From Caldifarciminota bacterium UBA5631 (GTDB lineage Bacteria > Hydrothermota > Hydrothermia > UBA1063): a DNA stretch of 26,320 bases. Below the pieces are notes generated by a model that was not told where the DNA came from, did not search any database, and saw only the letters and a program-made list of their open reading frames with translations. Location of the stretch: contig DIJZ01000012.1 in the NCBI GenBank assembly GCA_002421425.1, positions 1 through 26,320 on the forward strand, given 5' to 3'. Of the stretch, positions 21,094 to 26,320 are shown in pieces. The stretch's first letter is position 1; each line of letters opens with the position of its first letter. Made by a program: the position numbers and the translations under genes.

Positions 21094-22461
21094 TCATCCT
21101 CTCGGATTTCTGATCTTGTAAGATATTTGAAACAACAAGCTGTCAACAGGTCTTAAAAGGGCTTTCCTTATTTTTCCGAATTCAAGAGGTTCCACTTGTT
21201 TTACCTCTTTTACGTGTGGAAGAATCACGATAGCTACCAGAAATCTGAGAATTCCGGATATAATGAAAACCTGAATGATATTTCCTGAGGGGATCATTTT
21301 CAGAATGTTATAGGATGCAAGGTATCCTCCGATGCTTGCTGCAATAAACACCATTAGGGAGTTCAGAATGTTATAGTAAGTAGCACAAATAGCAAGTTTC
21401 TGGCGCGTGACTGCGTCGTAAATGAAGTTTGAAGAGGCGATGTTAAATCCTGCCCATAGGAACCCGGAGTAAGCTTCAATTAGAAAGAGAAAATAGAAGG
21501 CGAATCCAGGTTCCATAAAAGTTGTGCTTGCCCAAATTAGCGGAATTAATGGAATAAGAAATGCAGTAATCTTTAAGACTTTTAGATTCCCATATCTGTC
21601 TCCAAGTCTGCCCCAAAGTGGCATCGACAGGAGGCTAGTAATTGATGAAGCGAGGCTTACCAGGGTAAACTGAGAATATGACAGTTTTAGGTTTTTGAGC
21701 ATATATACTGCAAAGAACGGTCCCGCAATGGCAACAGAAAACATAAAAAGATTCACATAGGCAGTAAATCTGCCGAAGTTGCTGTGGGGCATAAGCCTTA
21801 TGAATTCCCAGATTGTGAAATAGTATGCCTTGTGAGATTTAAAGGGAGGTTCATGCTGTTTCTTCAGGAGTAAGGCCGAGATAAAGCGCGATATCATTGC
21901 CACCGTGAAGATTAAAACAAATCCATAGTAGGGGTTAATTTTCTTAAAGAAGTCGAGTAAAAATCCAGCAAGAAGCATCGAACTTAAGCTTGCGAATCCT
22001 ACTATTCTATTTCTCTTTCCAAAGTAAGTCCCAAGAGATTTTTCGTCAACCAGGTCTTTCATCCAGGAACTCCAAGCAGGTGCAAAGATGCTTCCTGCGG
22101 CTACGAGGATGGTGTAAAAGGAGATCAGAGCAACGGGAATCGCGCTACTCTTTATGTTTAGTAGAAAGTATAAGATAGCAAGGGAAATAATTAGAAGCCA
22201 GGTAACCGCTTGGAAAGAAGCACCGAGAAAAGAGAGTTTCTTTCTAGAAATTCTTCCGCCAAGGATCTTCAGACTCACGTATTGAATTATTGCTGCTGCA
22301 ATTTGGGGTATTGAGGTCAGAAATCCGATAATCTTGTTGTTCGCCCCCAGGAGCAGTGCGTAGGGCGTAATATACCTTAGCCCCATGCCTTCCATTATGG
22401 AGTAAGCAACGCCCTCTTTGATACTGATTTTTAATGCTTTTCGCTTCTGTTCTTCGCTCAC
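21094..22461 (-). CDS. Major facilitator superfamily transporter
   Basis: The 455-residue membrane protein has about twelve hydrophobic segments in two halves, joined by a basic cytoplasmic loop near residues 200-215 (LLKKQHEPPFKSHKAYYF). The second half carries the MFS motif A, GRLGDRYGNLKVLK; the equivalent in the first half (GGRISRKKL) is degenerate. APAWSSWMKDLVDEKSLGTYFGKRN before the middle resembles the group annotated only as MFS, unknown substrate. The start is GTG with no clear ribosome site; an AT-rich stretch with TAAAAT lies ~12 bases upstream. The last residues hug the following small gene's promoter region. Confidence 0.86.
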   Translation of the reverse strand: MSEEQKRKALKISIKEGVAYSIMEGMGLRYITPYALLLGANNKIIGFLTSIPQIAAAIIQYVSLKILGGRISRKKLSFLGASFQAVTWLLIISLAILYFLLNIKSSAIPVALISFYTILVAAGSIFAPAWSSWMKDLVDEKSLGTYFGKRNRIVGFASLSSMLLAGFLLDFFKKINPYYGFVLIFTVAMISRFISALLLKKQHEPPFKSHKAYYFTIWEFIRLMPHSNFGRFTAYVNLFMFSVAIAGPFFAVYMLKNLKLSYSQFTLVSLASSITSLLSMPLWGRLGDRYGNLKVLKITAFLIPLIPLIWASTTFMEPGFAFYFLFLIEAYSGFLWAGFNIASSNFIYDAVTRQKLAICATYYNILNSLMVFIAASIGGYLASYNILKMIPSGNIIQVFIISGILRFLVAIVILPHVKEVKQVEPLEFGKIRKALLRPVDSLLFQISYKIRNPRG

Positions 22462-22495
22462 TGTTTTCGAATAATTTTAAGTTCAGTTCTTCGAA

Positions 22496-22524
22496 TTTCT
22501 AAAACACGGACGTGGCAATATACT
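22496..22524 (+). promoter_or_regulatory. rlmB operon promoter, predicted leaderless
   Basis: TATACT (22519-22524) ends 6 bases before ATG 22531. The -35 at a 17-base spacing is only TTTCTA (22496-22501), so the call rests mainly on the -10 and its distance to the start. Confidence 0.55.
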
Positions 22525-22530
22525 TTAAAT

Positions 22531-23250
22531 ATGTATGTGTATGGTAAGAATCAGGTTACGGAACTTCTCAGGAGTTCTCCTCAGAAGGTAGAGAAGATTT
22601 TTATTGCAAGAAAAACCCATTTACCTTCCGAGTTGCTAAAATTACTGGAAAGCATTAATTCCCCTTTTATTCATGTTGAGAAAGAGAAGTTGGACCGCCT
22701 TGTTGGGAACGACAGGCATCAGGGAATTATTGCAGTTATAAGAGAAATTGAATTTGTTGCCCCTGTTGATCTTGTAAGATTTACCCTTGAAAAGAGAGGA
22801 GTTTTACTTGTGTCGCACCATATAAAAGATCCGCAAAATCTTGGCAATATGATTCGCAGTGCAGAGGCTCTTGGTGTGACGGGAGTAATCATTCCTGCAA
22901 TGAAGGCCACTGGATTTACTGATACCGTCACAAAATCTTCATCAGGTGCCATATTCAATATCGGAATGGGTGTGGTGAAGAATATTAATAACTTCTTGAG
23001 GGAAATCAAGGCACAGGGTATATGGATATATGTGCTTGAAAGAGGCGGAAGATGCCTTTACGAAGCAGTTTACAATTTTCCGATGGCTCTTATTGCTGGT
23101 GCTGAGGATGAAGGCGTTGGAGAAAGCGTTAAAAAAATTGCCGATGAGATAGTTTCAATTCCAATGGTGGGGAAAGTTAATTCTCTTAACGTTGCCTCGA
23201 GCACCGCCATTGCTCTTTCATGGATTATGCATGTAAAGGAGGAAAGGTAA
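22531..23250 (+). CDS. rlmB: RlmB-type 23S rRNA 2'-O-ribose methyltransferase (SpoU family)
   Basis: The 239-residue protein has an N-terminal L30e-like substrate-binding domain (VYGKNQVTELLRSSPQKVEKIFIA...) and a C-terminal SPOUT knot: motif 1 DPQNLGNMIRSAEALGVTGVI, motif 2 LIAGAEDEGVGE and motif 3 IPMVGKVNSLNVASSTAIAL. These motifs bind SAM in the trefoil knot. The family includes RlmB (G2251) and TrmH-like tRNA enzymes; the N-terminal domain favours RlmB, but the target nucleotide is not provable here. The stop shares its last A with the ATG of the next gene (TAATG). Confidence 0.93.
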   Translation: MYVYGKNQVTELLRSSPQKVEKIFIARKTHLPSELLKLLESINSPFIHVEKEKLDRLVGNDRHQGIIAVIREIEFVAPVDLVRFTLEKRGVLLVSHHIKDPQNLGNMIRSAEALGVTGVIIPAMKATGFTDTVTKSSSGAIFNIGMGVVKNINNFLREIKAQGIWIYVLERGGRCLYEAVYNFPMALIAGAEDEGVGESVKKIADEIVSIPMVGKVNSLNVASSTAIALSWIMHVKEER

Positions 23251-24227
23251 TGGATAAGAAGATTTTTGTTCTTGATCTTCCAAATAAGATGGGTCAGGAA
23301 GTGGAAGATCTTTTTCAAATAAAGGATTTTCAGGAAAGAAATAACAAAGATGGTCAGATATATTTGGAGATAGTTCTTTCTGATGTTTCAGGGTCCCAGA
23401 TTGCAAGGATATTTGATAACGTGGAGAATTTGAGACAGAGGATTGAGAAAGGTAAAGTTCACAGGGTAAAGTTGCAAGTCTATCAGTATTCAAATCAAAC
23501 TGGAATTAAGATTTTGGATGTTGAAAAGGTTGAGAATTACAACGTACGCAATTTTGTTGCTTCAGGCTCTGTTGCTCCAGGGAAGCTTGAAGAAGAGCTG
23601 AAAGCAATAATCAAGAAAGTCGAAAATTCTCATCTGAAAATGCTTTTGAAGAGGATCTTCATTGATGACGAAGATTTCCTGAGAAAATTCCTTCTCGCCC
23701 CAGCAGCGAAAATGAATCACCATGACTACGTAGGCGGCTTGGCTGAGCATACAATCCAGATTGCGAGGATTTCAGAGTTAATTTCAAAAATGTACGACAT
23801 AGTAGATAGGGACCTTCTCATTACAGGAGCTCTTCTCCATGACATTGGCAAAGTTTTTGAGCTGGATTACACTCCGGATATTGAGTATACTGATGAGGGT
23901 AAACTCCTTGGACATCTCATAATAGGATATGAACTTGTAATTAAGAAGATTCGCGAAGTAGAATTCATGAACAAGTTCCCGGAAGAACTTAGAATGAAGG
24001 TTCTGCATATGATCCTCTCTCACCATGGAGAGCAGCAGTATGGTTCTCCAGTGAAACCAATGTTCCTTGAAGCGCAGATATTGCACTTTCTTGACAATCT
24101 TGACGCAAAGGCGGATATGTTCAAAAAAGCTTTTGATTTCAGGAGTCAAAGTAACATCCGATGGTCTGAATATTCGAAACCTCTTGGGAGATCAATATAC
24201 CTTGGTGAACCTGAGGATATAGAATGA
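23250..24227 (+). CDS. yhaM: YhaM-like 3'-5' exoribonuclease (OB-fold plus HD domain)
   Basis: The 325-residue protein has an N-terminal OB-fold (~1-105, with YLEIVLSDVSGSQIARIFDN as the nucleic-acid-binding sheet) and an HD metal-dependent domain: HH at 157-158 and H167 in LAEHT, HDIGK (His197, Asp198), LSHHG and a downstream Asp in LDNLDAKADM. This order and length are those of YhaM/Cbf1, which trims single-stranded RNA and DNA 3' ends. ATG 23250 has AAGGAGG upstream and overlaps the rlmB stop by one base; an in-frame ATG 10 codons earlier lies inside rlmB and is less likely. The pairing with an rRNA methyltransferase suggests an RNA-metabolism operon. Confidence 0.88.
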   Translation: MDKKIFVLDLPNKMGQEVEDLFQIKDFQERNNKDGQIYLEIVLSDVSGSQIARIFDNVENLRQRIEKGKVHRVKLQVYQYSNQTGIKILDVEKVENYNVRNFVASGSVAPGKLEEELKAIIKKVENSHLKMLLKRIFIDDEDFLRKFLLAPAAKMNHHDYVGGLAEHTIQIARISELISKMYDIVDRDLLITGALLHDIGKVFELDYTPDIEYTDEGKLLGHLIIGYELVIKKIREVEFMNKFPEELRMKVLHMILSHHGEQQYGSPVKPMFLEAQILHFLDNLDAKADMFKKAFDFRSQSNIRWSEYSKPLGRSIYLGEPEDIE

Positions 24228-24601
24228 TGAAAGAAGTGTGGCTGGAGAGCGCGAGGGAGGATCTACTGAGAGCAAAAAAGAAGTTCGACATTGGAGATTT
24301 CAAAGGTACGTGTATCAACGCAAGGATTTCTGCAACAAAATCCATCTATTCCGCATTATCGAATTGTGATAACTCAAAATACATTGACGATCTTGAGGCT
24401 CTGTATAGCAAGATCATAGCTGTTATAGGTGAAGACAAGGAAATTGCTGAAGCTGTGAAATTTCTTTCCAGGTTTATTCTTTATGAAGACATAGTTACAC
24501 CTTATATTGTGGATAAATGGCTAGGATTACCTACTCAACAGGAAGCGGAAAGAGCCATTCACTATGCAGAGGCGTTGTTAGATAAATTTAGGGTGAAGTA
24601 G
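24224..24601 (+). CDS. HEPN-like helical protein
   Basis: The 125-residue all-helical protein begins ESAREDLLRAKKKFDIGDFKGTCINARISATKSIYSAL, which follows the HEPN pattern (A-x-x-D-L-x-x-A, a Gly-Asp turn, then the second helix with A-x-x-A-x-K). It ends AERAIHYAEALLDKF. HEPN domains bind nucleotides or cut RNA, but the catalytic R-x4-6-H motif is not evident (the closest is R-A-I-H), so a non-nuclease, scaffold-like role is possible. Its ATG overlaps the YhaM-like stop by four bases (ATGA), implying coupled translation. The last 14 bases overlap the convergent gene on the other strand. Confidence 0.65.
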   Translation: MMKEVWLESAREDLLRAKKKFDIGDFKGTCINARISATKSIYSALSNCDNSKYIDDLEALYSKIIAVIGEDKEIAEAVKFLSRFILYEDIVTPYIVDKWLGLPTQQEAERAIHYAEALLDKFRVK

Positions 24602-25103
24602 ACGCCATTTCCGTCCATTTCTGAGCAAGAAGGTCTCTCCGAGGTTTATATACAGTCTCAAAGAAATATCTCTGGGACATCAGGACACCCCTGTCGTAAC
24701 TTTTGCAGATCTCCAGAGCTTCTTCAAAGGCTTTCTGAAACTTGCCTCCGAATCGGTATTCGATTTGCCTTCTAAAGGCCTCAGGGGTCTGGATTTCGTT
24801 ACCTATTATAAAAAATGGCCTCTCATCTATCTCTACAGAATAAGCTTGCTCGTCACCCAAGTTGAAAATTCTGAATCTTTCCTGTAGTTCCTTAATTTTG
24901 TCACGAGGGATGCCTCTTATGGCCTCAAAACTTGGTTTCAGTGGGAACTCTTCTCCCTTTTCGGTTTTAAATCCCCTTTTTGCAGCTGCGTAGAAAATAG
25001 CTCTGTTTAGTCCAAAGGACTTTGCCGAGTCCAGAGGCAAGCCCAGGACATAAGCACGCGCTGCCTGGAGAGTTGCCATTACTTGAAATCTTCCCACCTT
25101 CAC
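24588..25103 (-). CDS. Unrecognised 171-residue protein linked to minimal ligase
   Basis: I do not recognise this family. The protein begins KVGRFQVMATLQAARAYVLG with an Ala-rich helix. It then has a basic segment (YAAAKRGFKTEKGEEFPL), a mixed region rich in Phe/Glu/Arg (IDERPFFIIGNEIQTPEAFR), and a C-terminal helix-rich part (KAFEEALEICKSYDRG). It has no signal peptide or membrane segment. The GTG start lies 8 bases after GGAGG and overlaps the ligase stop by four bases (GTGA), so the two are co-translated. The basic patches and coupling suggest a ligase partner or DNA-end-binding subunit, but that is inference from position. Confidence 0.6.
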   Translation of the reverse strand: MKVGRFQVMATLQAARAYVLGLPLDSAKSFGLNRAIFYAAAKRGFKTEKGEEFPLKPSFEAIRGIPRDKIKELQERFRIFNLGDEQAYSVEIDERPFFIIGNEIQTPEAFRRQIEYRFGGKFQKAFEEALEICKSYDRGVLMSQRYFFETVYKPRRDLLAQKWTEMASTSP

Positions 25104-25672
25104 TTTACTTTCCTCCAGAAAATTGATGCAATTGGTCCATCTCCTCCAATTTCGTATGGAGAGTGAAACATTTTTAGCACAATTCCCTCATATCCTTTCT
25201 TCTTCTCCTCCATAAGGTGAGCTTTGACATTTAGCGTTAGCTTTTGGTACGGCATAAAATAACAGGGCTCTTTAAGATGTAGATTTTCGAGTAAGAGCTT
25301 TCGTTCTTTTAAAGGCAGCATAAAGACCTTTTCTCCATTGAGGATAATGACGTCGAAGACCATAATGACTGGTTTTACATCGGGATTTTTCTTAAATAAA
25401 GATGGAATAAATCTTCTGCCTTTTTCAGAATAAAGCTCGGCGTCAAGTATTGTATTATCTGGAATGTGTTGAAGAAACTCTGAAAGATAATTTAATTTTT
25501 CTGTCCAGTTGGGGTTTTTCTCTAACCTTCTTCCCCAGAATTCGATTTTTCCATTGGTTTTAATTATCTGCAATCTCCAGCCATCAACCTTTGGCTCAAA
25601 AATCCACTCCCCCTCCAGTTCTTCGCCCATGTAAGGGATTGGCTGCATCAACCAGACAGGCTTAAGTTCCAT
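25100..25672 (-). CDS. Minimal ATP-dependent polynucleotide ligase (adenylation domain only)
   Basis: The 190-residue protein contains all nucleotidyltransferase motifs in order: motif I EPKVDGWR (Lys28 the expected AMP-binding lysine), GRRLEK (about 47-52), motif III LDAELY (76-81), motif IIIa MVFDVI, motif IV EGIVLK (162-167) and motif V WRKVK (186-190), where the protein ends. Normal ATP-dependent DNA ligases carry a further OB-fold of ~100 residues, which is absent. A repair-type DNA ligase, an RNA ligase or an adenylate-transfer enzyme are all possible. The start shares one base with the peroxiredoxin stop, and the end overlaps the unknown partner by four bases. No Ku or LigD-type neighbour is present. 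Confidence 0.8.
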   Translation of the reverse strand: MELKPVWLMQPIPYMGEELEGEWIFEPKVDGWRLQIIKTNGKIEFWGRRLEKNPNWTEKLNYLSEFLQHIPDNTILDAELYSEKGRRFIPSLFKKNPDVKPVIMVFDVIILNGEKVFMLPLKERKLLLENLHLKEPCYFMPYQKLTLNVKAHLMEEKKKGYEGIVLKMFHSPYEIGGDGPIASIFWRKVK

Positions 25673-26127
25673 TATTTCCCTTTCAAAAATTTAAATATCT
25701 CCTCAACGTCTGGCAGTGTTTTAATCTCGTATACTTTTACGAAGATAGCCTTGCCTTCTTCGTTTACAATGATGTTTGCCCTTTCGGAAAATCCATCATT
25801 TTCTCTGAAAATGCTTAGTTCCTTTGCGACGCCACCATGAGGCCAGAAATCAGAAAGAATTCTCAGTTTCTTAAGTCCAAGTTGTTTTGCCCAGGCGTGT
25901 TTGGAGGGTACAGGATCAACACTTATTCCCACAGGAAGGACGTTCAATTTTTCAAATTCTTCAAAATTCTTTTCTAAGGCCTTCATTTGCACGCTACAAA
26001 TTCTTGTAAAAGCTAGTGGGTGAAAGGAAAGAAGCACCTTTCTACCTTTCTGAGAACCTAAATTAAAAGGTTCACCATGCTGGTCTTTCAGTGTAAAGTC
26101 TGGTACAACGTCTCCAATTTTTATCAT
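25672..26127 (-). CDS. Peroxiredoxin, AhpC/TSA family (1-Cys, AhpE-like)
   Basis: The 151-residue thioredoxin-fold protein starts IKIGDVVPDFTLKDQHGE. The peroxidatic motif is P-L-A-F-T-R-I-C (P-x3-T-x2-C). That Cys is the only one in the protein, so there is no resolving cysteine and it should work as a 1-Cys enzyme regenerated by an external thiol. The downstream ISVDPVPSKHAWAKQLGL and LSDFWPHGG with an Arg at ERANI fit AhpE/PrxQ-like enzymes that reduce hydroperoxides. It has a good ribosome site (AAAGGAGG) and leads the operon with the minimal ligase and its neighbour, perhaps linking oxidative damage and DNA-end repair. Confidence 0.9.
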   Translation of the reverse strand: MIKIGDVVPDFTLKDQHGEPFNLGSQKGRKVLLSFHPLAFTRICSVQMKALEKNFEEFEKLNVLPVGISVDPVPSKHAWAKQLGLKKLRILSDFWPHGGVAKELSIFRENDGFSERANIIVNEEGKAIFVKVYEIKTLPDVEEIFKFLKGK

Positions 26128-26246
26128 ATTGCCTCCTTTAAAAAATTTTAATGTAGAGAAAGGAAATTGTAAAGGTGAAACGAAATAGAATATACATTCA
26201 AGGACATGAAGTGACGTTCTGATTACATTTTAATATTGAGTTGTAA

Positions 26247-26302
26247 TTTTAGGTTTTGGGGATGGAGCATGCCTTGGGTTTCCTATGTGCTGCTCCCTAA
26301 AA
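26247..26302. other. Structured element (terminator or leader RNA) at right edge
   Basis: TTTTAG (26247-26252) can pair with CTAAAA (26297-26302), and GGAGCA (26264-26269) with TGCTCC (26291-26296). This makes a two-part stem of 12 pairs with an 11-base bulge on the 5' side and a 21-base apical region. A T-rich tract (26304-26317) follows on the plus strand, as in an intrinsic terminator. It may instead be the leader of a gene beyond the window. The rest of 26128-26320 holds no gene I can support. Confidence 0.4.
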
Positions 26303-26320
26303 TTTATTTTGTTTTTGTGT

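Noticed and set aside
26256..26300. Fluoride (crcB) riboswitch resemblance
   Set aside because: GGGGATGGAG and a CTCC 3' side look similar, but the conserved AAAC/CGC segment and proper pseudoknot pairing are not found, so only a generic structured element is reported.

Overview
The window is a densely packed stretch of bacterial chromosome of moderate-to-low GC. Genes overlap by a few bases inside operons, and there are no transposons, phage genes or CRISPR arrays. The DUF5916-type outer-membrane protein implies a diderm envelope. Two-subunit GlyQ/GlyS, a MobB with a C-terminal Fe-S domain, and a tRNA without an encoded CCA would fit a deep-branching or uncultivated lineage. I cannot place the organism more precisely from sequence alone.

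Layout. Positions 1-25 are the 3' end of a tRNA. Positions 92-3435 (minus) form one five-gene operon, dnaX-ybaB-recR-moaB-mobB: clamp loader, nucleoid-associated protein, recombination mediator, then two molybdenum-cofactor genes. Divergent from it, 3507-6784 (plus) carries two GT-B glycosyltransferases and a nucleotide-sugar epimerase, a small envelope-glycan module. A 572-base gene-poor stretch follows, holding palindromes and one doubtful micro-ORF.

Positions 7357-15237 (plus) are the accessory core and the most interesting part. In order they are an ABC-2 exporter (ATPase and permease), a 40-residue peptide gene with a strong ribosome site (9208-9330) missing from ordinary long-ORF calls, a perfect GC-rich hairpin, a radical SAM/SPASM enzyme with a complete seven-Cys SPASM signature, a second ABC exporter (ATPase and two permeases), and a 624-residue outer-membrane beta-barrel protein overlapping the last permease gene. 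I read this as a RiPP-type cassette: a ribosomally made Cys-containing peptide, a radical SAM maturase, inner-membrane export and an outer-membrane component. The precursor matches no family I can name. Two TGTGA/TCACA palindromes flank the first exporter.

Positions 15337-26127 are mostly housekeeping. They hold a metallo-beta-lactamase-fold hydrolase divergent from glyQ-glyS, an amino-acid permease fused to a PTS EIIA-like domain, a 59-residue helical protein, an MFS transporter, an RNA operon (RlmB-type methyltransferase, YhaM-like OB-HD protein, HEPN-like protein), and a minus-strand operon with a peroxiredoxin, a minimal ATP-dependent ligase (adenylation domain only) and an unrecognised 171-residue protein. 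The right edge holds a possible structured RNA or terminator.

A pattern runs through the window. The first gene of a transcription unit usually has a TATAAT-like box ending 6-7 bases before its start codon and no Shine-Dalgarno sequence, implying leaderless mRNAs. Many downstream genes have clear AGGAGG-type sites or are coupled by overlap. This pattern fixed several start codons in the annotation.
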